From positions 1-64,000 of the forward strand of contig LNEB01000004.1 of NCBI GenBank assembly GCA_001464795.1: a stretch of 64,000 nt of DNA. Reading direction: 5' to 3'. Position 1 is the first letter of the stretch. Every line of letters begins with the position of its first letter. Position numbers and translations under genes: made by a program. The DNA is from Bdellovibrionales bacterium Ga0074139 (GTDB taxonomy: Bacteria > Bdellovibrionota > Bdellovibrionia > Bdellovibrionales > Bdellovibrionaceae). The notes under the pieces were generated by a model. The model saw only the letters and a list, made by a program, of their open reading frames with translations. It ran no database searches and had not been told where the DNA came from. Positions 38,637-46,182 of this stretch are shown piece by piece.

Positions 38637-40013
38637 TTGAGACCTATTTTGACCCATGGCAAAATTAAATTTGTGATGCTTCTATTATTCTCTTTTTACC
38701 TTGGATTTTTCACCTTTGGAGCTCTTGAACCAAGCCTTAATTCGGCCACTCCTTTTTTCAAAGCCGTAGGCAGTCCTTTTCCATCGGGTCAGGCCAAAAA
38801 ATCAGATCTGCTTTCCACCTTACAGTCCTCGGTCACCGACTTCCAATTTCGGGTCCTTTACAACGACAAAAACTATTCCATCAAGCATGACTCCATTTTA
38901 AGAGAAATGGAGTTGGCCACCCAAGCCCTGACCAAAAATCAAGTCAGCCTTTCTCTTTTTCCAGAAATGGGATCGTCTCGAATCACATGGCTTAAAAAAA
39001 ATGAGCCCGTTGAAATCATCAGCCGGCGTGGGGCCTGGGTGCGAGTGAAAACTGAGAAAAAACAAATTGGCTATCTTTTGACCTCTGACTTAGAGGCAAA
39101 CCCTAAGGATGTCGGGCACTTTACTAATTTAATTACAACCCCTGTGTTTCAGCATCCACGTGATAAAAGCTCTGTGCTTTTTCAATTGGCCCCGCTGACT
39201 CAATTAAAGCTTATTAAAATTGTCGGTCATTTTGGGTACTTTAAAACCCAGTCCCATAGCGGCTACATTCCCTTAAGCCAAGTGATCGGACGATCCGACT
39301 TTGCTGAATGGGGTTGGAATCAAACTATAAAAAAGTGGCAGAATATTTCCTATAGAAATGGCTCACAGCTTGTCGTCAAAGGGGAAGTGAACCGAATTCC
39401 ACTTGGTGAATTCACAGCCTTTCGAGGACAAAAAAATTCGGCCATCGTCACCAAGGCTCAAAATTCGGTGGGTCTAGGAGCCCGAGTTCAAATCGAAGAG
39501 GCCATGGCTTATAAATGGAATGAATCCTATTTAAAAGGTCATGGTCTTGTGTGGTGGAAAACAGATCTGACTGATAAAAAAATAGATAAGAATAAAATCT
39601 CCACAAAAGAGCTTTTGCAAAAAAAATTAACAGCTATGAGCTTTGACTCAAAAAGAAAAAAAGGTTTGGCCTCGGCCGGAGGTATTTATCAAACTTTGGA
39701 TGGCAAAAACTGGTCGAAACTTGATTTTTTTGGTCAGCAAGATTGGCCCGTTCTGATTCACCCGACCGGTGTGTGGTTTGTGGGATCCTATAAAAGTTCC
39801 GATGAAGGCGAAAGCTTTCAGCCCTATTTAAAATGGAGCGAGATCGTTAAAAAAATGCAAGGGCAACACCCCCATCGACGAATGCCATTTTTAAAAGTTG
39901 TTGATTTAATTTCCATGAATTCTTTATCAGTCAAAATTAAAATAGACACAGGTTCACAACTGGCGATGCTTCAAGGCGATGCCATTACGAATGATTGGAA
40001 GATTGTTCCTTAA
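38637..40013 (+). CDS. Secreted SH3-like domain protein
   Basis: Up to 458 residues. The frame begins with TTG at 38637; the hydrophobic leader KFVMLLLFSFYLGFFTFGA suggests a signal peptide, so a GTG at 38673 or ATG at 38676 could also be the start. Two bacterial SH3-like units are seen at about 105-155 (EPVEIISRRGAWVRVK) and 170-215. The C-terminal half has sialidase-like (BNR) turns, GIYQTLDGKNWSKL and SSDEGESFQPY, typical of small beta-propellers. Probably envelope-associated. Its last 29 bases overlap plsC. Confidence 0.75.
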   Translation: MRPILTHGKIKFVMLLLFSFYLGFFTFGALEPSLNSATPFFKAVGSPFPSGQAKKSDLLSTLQSSVTDFQFRVLYNDKNYSIKHDSILREMELATQALTKNQVSLSLFPEMGSSRITWLKKNEPVEIISRRGAWVRVKTEKKQIGYLLTSDLEANPKDVGHFTNLITTPVFQHPRDKSSVLFQLAPLTQLKLIKIVGHFGYFKTQSHSGYIPLSQVIGRSDFAEWGWNQTIKKWQNISYRNGSQLVVKGEVNRIPLGEFTAFRGQKNSAIVTKAQNSVGLGARVQIEEAMAYKWNESYLKGHGLVWWKTDLTDKKIDKNKISTKELLQKKLTAMSFDSKRKKGLASAGGIYQTLDGKNWSKLDFFGQQDWPVLIHPTGVWFVGSYKSSDEGESFQPYLKWSEIVKKMQGQHPHRRMPFLKVVDLISMNSLSVKIKIDTGSQLAMLQGDAITNDWKIVP

Positions 40014-40743
40014 TTAATTGATCCAATGTCTTTTGCATTTCTATCCGCACACTTTCTTGAAGCTCAGACCTGGTTTCAAAAGTATAACCTTGTGTGGAAA
40101 TCTTTGGCATCACTCGCATATGAATTTTTGAAGACCACTGTTTTTTTTGCGGCAAATACTGCTTGCTGTTTAAAACATCAAAGGGTCCCAGCATCACCAC
40201 CGGGATTAAATCCACTTGGGCCTTGATAGCAAAAAGAAAAGGCCCCGTTTTAAACTTTTGAATCTCAAACGGAAAAAAAGTTCGTCCACCCTCGGGAGCT
40301 AAAGCAATTTTCTCTCCGGCTTTTAACCGGTCCGTGGATCTTTCATACACTTGATAAACTTTATTTCGTTGGGCTCGGTCGATGGGAAGGATTCCTGCCC
40401 TTCGCATGGCGGGACCAAAAAAAGGAATTTTAAAAAGTTCCTGCTTAGCTCCGAAGCGCATATCAGGCAAATATCCAGACATCACAAAAATATCAAAAAA
40501 ACTGGTGTGATTAAACAAAACCACGGCACCACTATTCCTGGGCCAATTTTCAAGCCCTGAAACCTCTACGGAAACGCCGAATAGGAAACAGGTGAACTTT
40601 CCCCAAAATTTAATAATTCTTCGCTCGGTCCAATCAGAATTGGGAAAAAATGTAACTAAAACAACTAGTAAAGATAACAAAACTGTTAAAATTAAAAAAA
40701 GCGCAACAGCTAAGCTTGATCTTAAATAGATGAAAAAAATCAT
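39985..40743 (-). CDS. plsC: 1-acyl-glycerol-3-phosphate acyltransferase
   Basis: 252 residues with an N-terminal membrane helix (AVALFLILTVLLSLLVVL). Catalytic HxxxxD is NHTSFFD, and the substrate motif is APEGGRTFFPF (EGT/EGGR type); IPVVMLGP is block IV. It makes phosphatidic acid in the inner membrane. It overlaps the upstream gene (40740) by four bases, so the two are coupled. Confidence 0.92.
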   Translation of the reverse strand: MIFFIYLRSSLAVALFLILTVLLSLLVVLVTFFPNSDWTERRIIKFWGKFTCFLFGVSVEVSGLENWPRNSGAVVLFNHTSFFDIFVMSGYLPDMRFGAKQELFKIPFFGPAMRRAGILPIDRAQRNKVYQVYERSTDRLKAGEKIALAPEGGRTFFPFEIQKFKTGPFLFAIKAQVDLIPVVMLGPFDVLNSKQYLPQKKQWSSKIHMRVMPKISTQGYTFETRSELQESVRIEMQKTLDQLIKEQSSNHS

Positions 40744-41816
40744 GGGTTCTCATCGGGCATCAGGCGAGCCCGGGCTGAGTCTCTTTGCCGGTTTTTGTAA
40801 GCATTGTGTTCAAGGGGCCCACGACTAGTTGCAAGAAAAGACTCCTGATCCATAATTTGCACTTCATAGGGATAAAAGAAATGAAATTTTTCTGAAGCGG
40901 GATCAGGTTTGATCCTGATTAATTGCCTTGAGATAAATTTAATAAATTTAAAGTTTAAGTCTGAGTGTTCATTCAGTTTTCTGAATAATGCCGTGTCCCC
41001 TGTTTTTGCGAGTTCTTCTTTAAATAAATTTTGAATGGAAGCATCATCTTTGATGTTTAAATTTTTTATTTTTTCACAGACCTGTAGGAACAATTCCACG
41101 GGATAAACATTATTAGAGGACTGATCAGGCATAATGTGCGGAAAGCTCACCATATTTTCTTGCACTAAAAATCGGATCACTCGAAAGCTATCAAGAACAG
41201 ATTTTGTCACAAAACGAATTCCGATTTTATCAAAAACTCGCATAGCTAAGGCATCAGGCCTAGCTAGCAATTTTAAGACAGCACTTGAAGTGGTTTTAAA
41301 AGCTTTTGGTTGAAAATTTTCTAGCTCAATTCTGTTAGCGGAATAAACTTTCCCAGTTAAAAAAACACTTTGTCCTTCGGTGCTAATATAGGGTTCATAG
41401 GAGGAAAGTATTTGTTCTTGGATTTCATTAGAGAAAAAACTAAATAGATCATTTTCCGCATGAATGAAAACATGCATGCATCTTAGTACGGCACAGGCCC
41501 ACTTTTGTAAGGGATCAGATCCCGTTCGTGAAGCATAAAGTAATAAAAGTCTTAGATCTTGTAGGGTTTTACGGTCTCTGATTTCAAGTGGAATTTCGCT
41601 TTCTGTAAAACCTAATTTTTCTGTCATAAGCACCAAAGCTCTTCGGTGCTGTTGCCACAAAGTTTCTAAGTGATTGGGATCATCAAGATCAAAGCCGTAA
41701 GTTTTAATGAAGGATTGGGCCGATTCAAGATTGAAGATCTGAAGTCTTCGCATGTCTAAGGCCGAGCGACCGCCAGCAATTGTGTTTAAAATATCTGGAT
41801 CAAAAGAAAAATTCAT
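40740..41816 (-). CDS. Uncharacterised protein with a RelA/SpoT-like stretch
   Basis: 358 residues, cytosolic. It resembles an uncharacterised deltaproteobacterial family (from memory TIGR04552; not verified). The segment FDKIGIRFVTKSVLDSFRVI followed by a DQSSNN stretch is similar in layout to the DxxGIR...cYxvl core of RelA/SpoT nucleotide synthetases, but I cannot find the other catalytic signatures with confidence. The ATG at 41816 is inside a strong hairpin, which would limit translation. It is followed by plsC with a four-base overlap. Confidence 0.65.
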   Translation of the reverse strand: MNFSFDPDILNTIAGGRSALDMRRLQIFNLESAQSFIKTYGFDLDDPNHLETLWQQHRRALVLMTEKLGFTESEIPLEIRDRKTLQDLRLLLLYASRTGSDPLQKWACAVLRCMHVFIHAENDLFSFFSNEIQEQILSSYEPYISTEGQSVFLTGKVYSANRIELENFQPKAFKTTSSAVLKLLARPDALAMRVFDKIGIRFVTKSVLDSFRVIRFLVQENMVSFPHIMPDQSSNNVYPVELFLQVCEKIKNLNIKDDASIQNLFKEELAKTGDTALFRKLNEHSDLNFKFIKFISRQLIRIKPDPASEKFHFFYPYEVQIMDQESFLATSRGPLEHNAYKNRQRDSARARLMPDENP

Positions 41817-41860
41817 GACTTGCTTAGATTGGGGATTTTCATCCCTCAGAGCAAGTCATG
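41801..41860 (-). terminator. Terminator-like hairpin holding the next gene's start codon
   Basis: Perfect 11-bp arms CATGACTTGCT and AGCAAGTCATG at 41814-41824 and 41850-41860, with an inner GGGAT/ATCCC stem. On the minus strand the stem is followed by AATTTTTCTTTTG, giving an intrinsic-terminator shape right after the lipoprotein gene (stop at 41871). The ATG of the next gene (41816) is in the descending arm. Confidence 0.78.
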
Positions 41861-41870
41861 ATGCGTTTTA

Positions 41871-42464
41871 TTAAATACCTACTAAAGAGCAACCCGCTAC
41901 GTAAAACTCACCCAGTTGTCCAGAGGAACCATCTGTGTTCTGATAAGTGATCTGCCCGTAGATCATATTAGCTCCATCACGTTGACCGCGCAAAGTCACT
42001 GTTCCAAACTGGTCACTGTAATTGGCTTGAAAAGTTCCACTACCTTGAACTTGACCGGTCTGCCCTGCTAGAGAAATATCATTTAATGGGCTCACTGAGT
42101 TGGAATCGTAAATTCGAATTAAAAGTCTTGAAGCTGAAGGATTAAACTGATTACCAGAAAAAACAGCTGATAACTGTAAATCCACGCCTGATGTTTGACT
42201 GTTGTAATTCGAATCCACAAGTCCCATATCTTGAAATCCAGTGAAGTTAATTAAAGACTGAGTGAATTGCTGACTGTTCATGGATTGGCTAAATATTCGG
42301 CCCCATGAGTTTTGTGTACATGTGGCAGAACCTGTACCAGGAGCTGGTAATGCACCCGCCACATTATTGCCTCGACCTGTGCGAACACCGTTACCGGAGC
42401 TCTTCTTACCACAAGCACTTAACATCAGAACACTTACTAATAATAAAACAATTTTTGATTTCAT
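41871..42464 (-). CDS. Lipoprotein of unknown function
   Basis: 197 residues with a lipoprotein signal (lipobox LSAC, Cys18). Serine/Asn/Gly/Gln-rich mature part with a C-terminal beta-rich domain (GTVTLRGQRDG, GQITYQNTDGSSGQ). Two further Cys. Probably outer-membrane anchored. No family recognised. The hairpin at 41814-41860 lies directly after it. Confidence 0.82.
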   Translation of the reverse strand: MKSKIVLLLVSVLMLSACGKKSSGNGVRTGRGNNVAGALPAPGTGSATCTQNSWGRIFSQSMNSQQFTQSLINFTGFQDMGLVDSNYNSQTSGVDLQLSAVFSGNQFNPSASRLLIRIYDSNSVSPLNDISLAGQTGQVQGSGTFQANYSDQFGTVTLRGQRDGANMIYGQITYQNTDGSSGQLGEFYVAGCSLVGI

Positions 42465-42543
42465 AAATCACCTCGCAATAACTACTAAGGCAACAGATAT
42501 GCCAAGAGTATTGCCAACAAATGATACGAAATAAGAATCAGTC

Positions 42544-42608
42544 TGAGACACTTCATTCAGTTTTGACAGCTTTGGGAATCAGCTGATCAGGACTTCGTCA
42601 GTGTCTCA
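42544..42608. promoter_or_regulatory. Inverted repeat between lipoprotein and transpeptidase-like genes
   Basis: Arms TGAGACACT (42544-42552) and AGTGTCTCA (42600-42608), with a 10-bp perfect palindrome ATCAGCTGAT near 42579-42588 inside. It is downstream of the gene ending at 42618 and upstream of the lipoprotein gene. It may be a folded transcript end or an operator; no strong T-tract follows. Confidence 0.4.
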
Positions 42609-42617
42609 TTTTAAGAA

Positions 42618-43607
42618 TCACTGTGGTGTAGTAAAAAAATCTGTGGACGATCTCCAGAAACGTGACCTAGTTTCATTATTGATTCTTTGAAACTCTTGAA
42701 GCGTTTGAAACTTAATAGAATCTAACGGCGGAGCTTGCTTGATGGGTCTTGAGTTAAAAACAATGCGTCCCTCTTTGAGTCTCCAACGTGTCACACCTTC
42801 ATAAAAGTGAGTGATGGTAGGAAGTGGATGAGCTTGATAAAGACCTGGGTGATCTTCGACCATCTCAAACGGAACTGCTGGGTTAGCGCCAAATTTAACG
42901 ACCGTTAGTAACTCGTTTAAATCAGGATCTTGAAGTCTGAAGCAACCTGCTGAAACAAAGCCCCGTTGAAACTGATCTTGAAAAGGTTCTGTGTGATAGC
43001 CATACAGGCTGTGGTCATCATTTTCTGGGATCAAACGAATAAAAGGCTTACATTTATAATGAGCAGGATCACATCTTTTTGAAATGGCTTTGCTTCGTGG
43101 TAAGCTGCCTTTAAAAAACGGAGTCATAAAAACAGAACCTGCATAGGCTCTTGGAGTCACTCCATGATCAATACCTGGTCCACCAAAAGGAAGATAAATT
43201 TTAAGACCATGAGTCGTGTCTTCGATCTCAGTGATCAGTGGCTTAATATAAGCTTTAACTGTGAAATGAAGCTGACTGATTGGCAAAGCCTGATCAATAG
43301 AGACGATATACACTTCGCCTGTAGGCTGAACATTGAGTTGAAATTTTTGAAAATAGCTGGATTTTTCTAAGTTCCAAGCATGAACATGGCCATTTAAAAT
43401 CTGGCTACCGTCTGGATTGTTAATGATTTCTGTTAGCCTAGGTCTGGCCTTTTGATTCAGGACATCCCACTTTTCATTGAGTTTATAAAGGATGGCATCT
43501 AAGTTTTGGATGGCCTCGGGTCTGTGTTTTTTTACATCCATCAGATCCACATGCAAAAAACCGTGGGCTTGAGTGGCTAACAGTAAAGCAAGAATTAAAA
43601 ATTTCAT
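42618..43607 (-). CDS. YkuD-type L,D-transpeptidase-like protein
   Basis: 329 residues with a signal peptide (MKFLILALLLATQAHG). The C-terminal half carries YGYHTEP and then RGFVSAGCFRL, which match the HxxP...SHGCxR motif of YkuD domains, with the catalytic Cys and Arg kept and the His of SHGC replaced by Ala. YkuD enzymes form 3-3 cross-links or attach proteins to peptidoglycan in the periplasm. I choose ATG 43607; a GTG at 43613 overlaps the preceding stop. It follows the propeller gene directly. Confidence 0.78.
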   Translation of the reverse strand: MKFLILALLLATQAHGFLHVDLMDVKKHRPEAIQNLDAILYKLNEKWDVLNQKARPRLTEIINNPDGSQILNGHVHAWNLEKSSYFQKFQLNVQPTGEVYIVSIDQALPISQLHFTVKAYIKPLITEIEDTTHGLKIYLPFGGPGIDHGVTPRAYAGSVFMTPFFKGSLPRSKAISKRCDPAHYKCKPFIRLIPENDDHSLYGYHTEPFQDQFQRGFVSAGCFRLQDPDLNELLTVVKFGANPAVPFEMVEDHPGLYQAHPLPTITHFYEGVTRWRLKEGRIVFNSRPIKQAPPLDSIKFQTLQEFQRINNETRSRFWRSSTDFFTTPQ

Positions 43608-43609
43608 AA

Positions 43610-44884
43610 TCACATCTCTTTACAAGCATGAAGAAGTTCTTGCACAGAAAACTCTGGAAACAATTGCGGATCGTAATCAATCAACTTGTTGGCAGACTTC
43701 AATGGATTGATGGCTTTTATTCTTAACTTCATTTCTTCATCATAACTTTTTTGTACCATTGCTGCACACTGCTTTGAATTGATCGCAAATGCAGCTCCCA
43801 GGATGGATTCCACGGAAGATTTTGCAACTCCAGTTTGTGAAGAACATGAAAGCTGCCAGATATGACCTAAAGTCATTTGAGCTTTGATCTTATCCGATTT
43901 AGCAAGACTTGCAAAATTGAGAGCTTTGGATTTCACATCTTTGGGATGAACCTTTGCAAACTGAGCAATCCCCGCCCGGTCAACAGCCGCGTAAACTATG
44001 GATCCATCTTCACGGTACACAGGAAAATAGGAATTATCTCCAGGCCGGCTTTGAGTCACAGGATAAATGGACTGAGTATCACGGTTGTAAACGTAAACGT
44101 TCATATTCATATCATCTGAAACTCTTGAGAAATAAGATGAACTTGATAAACCGTCTCCGCGCATGTGAAAAATAAGTTCCCGACCATCGTGACTGAAATC
44201 AGCTTTACCAGCTGAGGTTTGTAGATTCTCAACTTCCTCACAAGTGGAATTCTCTAGGTTAATTTTCCAAATTTTTGAAACTCCCGACTCGCCATCGACT
44301 CCTGAAATTTCTTTGGCATCCTTTGAGAGCATGGGAAGTTTAATATCCACATCAGGACAAAGCCTGTGCACAGGTCCCTCGTCTTCAGCCATCAGGCCTT
44401 CAACGCGAATCTTTTGATAAAGGGTTCCTTCACTGCCTGCAACGATGGCCGCATAGATTTCATAATCTTTGTTTTTTTCAACTCGGCCCACGGATTGATA
44501 AACACCTTTTAAGTTTTTAGCTGTATGAATGGGCTTAGGATTGGCATTTCCACCCATGATTTCTTCAACTGAATAGAGCTTAAGACCAGCTTCGTAATCA
44601 GGCACAGTGATCACTTTCTCTCCCATGGGAACGGGATCAAATGTTCCAGGCAACTGAAATCTTTGTTTAGTGTTCATATCCAAAATGTAGTTTCCACCGT
44701 CAGAGGCATAGCTGATCAGCCTGGATTGAGGAAAAGCACGAAAGAAAAAATTGGGCTGCCCTGGAATCGAAATGTACTCGGTGGTCTCTACGCTGGGGTC
44801 CAAGTTACAATGAGCAGGCAGAGTATCTGACTGAGCACTGGCTTGAAAAGCTACAACTGACAGGATGAGTGAATAGTATTTCAT
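43610..44884 (-). CDS. Secreted TolB-like beta-propeller protein
   Basis: 424 residues with a signal peptide (MKYYSLILSVVAFQASA). Repeats such as KADFSHDGRELIFHM and YFPVYREDGSIVYAA are the WD40-like/TolB propeller pattern. The C-terminal 100 residues are helical with three Cys. Likely periplasmic scaffold or peptidoglycan- or protein-binding factor. It overlaps its upstream neighbour by four bases (ATGA) and is followed by the transpeptidase-like gene. Confidence 0.78.
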   Translation of the reverse strand: MKYYSLILSVVAFQASAQSDTLPAHCNLDPSVETTEYISIPGQPNFFFRAFPQSRLISYASDGGNYILDMNTKQRFQLPGTFDPVPMGEKVITVPDYEAGLKLYSVEEIMGGNANPKPIHTAKNLKGVYQSVGRVEKNKDYEIYAAIVAGSEGTLYQKIRVEGLMAEDEGPVHRLCPDVDIKLPMLSKDAKEISGVDGESGVSKIWKINLENSTCEEVENLQTSAGKADFSHDGRELIFHMRGDGLSSSSYFSRVSDDMNMNVYVYNRDTQSIYPVTQSRPGDNSYFPVYREDGSIVYAAVDRAGIAQFAKVHPKDVKSKALNFASLAKSDKIKAQMTLGHIWQLSCSSQTGVAKSSVESILGAAFAINSKQCAAMVQKSYDEEMKLRIKAINPLKSANKLIDYDPQLFPEFSVQELLHACKEM

Positions 44885-45357
44885 TTAAGTCTCCTCGCCA
44901 AATAACGGTAGAGCCTTTCAGGCTCATCGTATCCAGGGCGATTGGGTGAAAGGATTTTTCCATTTTTATAAATAATAAGGACTGGGAAATGCATGAGTGC
45001 ACCTTGGGACTCGAGGATTTTTGAACTCATGATTTGCGATTGGCTAAGTAAGGAGCTGTAGTTGGAATCATAGAGGCTCAAATCTGGATGATAGGGATCA
45101 ACAAGAACTGTGAGCTCAAGATCTAAAAGGGCTGCTATCGGTTTCAATTCTGATAATCCGTAAATGGATAAATTCATTCTTGGTGACCAGATCCATATAA
45201 CACCAGAGGTTTGATTCATTTCACTGTTTGATAAAAGTGTCTGAAGGCTCTGGTCATCAAAGTGTGGAAATGAAGGCGCTTCTGCAGCCTGACTTGTAGC
45301 CGAGCCAAAACATAAACCGATGAAAGTGATAAACCCAAGAAGTAATTTTTGAAGCAT
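44881..45357 (-). CDS. Secreted thioredoxin-fold-like protein without CxxC
   Basis: 158 residues with a signal peptide (MLQKLLLGFITF...SQAAEA). The spacing of strands and helices (GVIWIWSPRMN, LELTVLVDPYHPD, MHFPVLIIYKNGKI) fits a thioredoxin fold: cis-Pro is in FPVLIIY. There is no CxxC, so redox activity is unlikely. First gene of a unit with the propeller and the transpeptidase-like gene. Confidence 0.65.
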   Translation of the reverse strand: MLQKLLLGFITFIGLCFGSATSQAAEAPSFPHFDDQSLQTLLSNSEMNQTSGVIWIWSPRMNLSIYGLSELKPIAALLDLELTVLVDPYHPDLSLYDSNYSSLLSQSQIMSSKILESQGALMHFPVLIIYKNGKILSPNRPGYDEPERLYRYLARRLK

Positions 45358-45558
45358 GGGCTAAATATACTTAAGTTTCCATAGGATTTCCTTATCTGTT
45401 TTATAAGGCTGTCGAGCTTACAAAGCTGACAAGAAGATCGACTGTCAATGTTTTGATCAATGCTGTAGATTTGGGGATGGATTCAATATTCTAATTCATG
45501 AAATTCAAAACTCCTATATAAGTGGGTCTGATTAAAACCCAACAATTAGGAGTTCACA

Positions 45559-46056
45559 ATGTTTTTAAAAATGCTTTCAACGATTCTGTTTGTCTCTGCT
45601 TCTGCTTTTTCACAAAGTGGAATAACTGACTTTACTATTTACAATCCAGAAGGAGGCTCAAACCCCACGACAATTATAGCAGTTGGGGATTATGCCCAGT
45701 ACGAAAATTCGGCTTATTTTTATAATTTAAATCAAGGCATTTACTCTGAAAATTTGCTTGTAAAAGGATTATCAATTAAGTTTTATCAAATGAACTCTGG
45801 AGATTACGCTTACAACGTTTACTCAAAGACTGGCACCATTTTATCAACTCATAAAATTTCAACAAACACATTTTTAAGTATCATCTCAATGGCACAAGTT
45901 TCGTTAGATGATTACTTAAGTATTAATCCTAAAAAGTCGTCTCCAAAAGAAGGTGATAATTTTAAAGGAAAACTCACCTGCTATGTTGATTTCACGATTG
46001 ATCGTACTGATTACAAAATTAAATCTGTAAGCCCCATTTGTGATTCATTGAAATAA
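45559..46056 (+). CDS. Small secreted protein of unknown function
   Basis: 165 residues with a signal peptide (MFLKMLSTILFVSASAFS) and a good ribosome site, TTAGGAG, eight bases before the ATG. The mature protein is beta-rich with two Cys near the end (TCYVDF and PICDSL), probably a disulfide. CTATATAAG at about 45512-45520 may be the -10 region. An intrinsic terminator follows at 46084. Confidence 0.75.
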   Translation: MFLKMLSTILFVSASAFSQSGITDFTIYNPEGGSNPTTIIAVGDYAQYENSAYFYNLNQGIYSENLLVKGLSIKFYQMNSGDYAYNVYSKTGTILSTHKISTNTFLSIISMAQVSLDDYLSINPKKSSPKEGDNFKGKLTCYVDFTIDRTDYKIKSVSPICDSLK

Positions 46057-46081
46057 TTCGCACAAACAGAATCTCAAAACT

Positions 46082-46114
46082 AAAAAGCCCATGAATTCAT
46101 CATGGGCTTTTTTT
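46082..46114. terminator. Bidirectional intrinsic terminator
   Basis: Perfect 11-bp stem AAAGCCCATGA / TCATGGGCTTT (46084-46094 and 46100-46110) with loop ATTCA, flanked by A-tract on the left and T-tract on the right. It ends the + gene at 46056 and could also end the fadI-fadJ unit from the other side. Confidence 0.9.
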
Positions 46115-46136
46115 ATTTCCGAAATCCGTCCAAAAT

Positions 46137-46182
46137 GTCCGGCCAACCGGACTGATTCGGGGCAGTAACGTGCCGGGCACCC
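46137..46182 (-). repeat. Dispersed gene-end repeat, copy C
   Basis: Hairpin GTCCGG, loop CCAA, CCGGAC (46137-46152), then the conserved block (46159-46182), which differs from copies A and B in two positions near the stop end. The fadJ stop codon overlaps the last base. Same order as the other copies when read from the gene. Confidence 0.8.
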
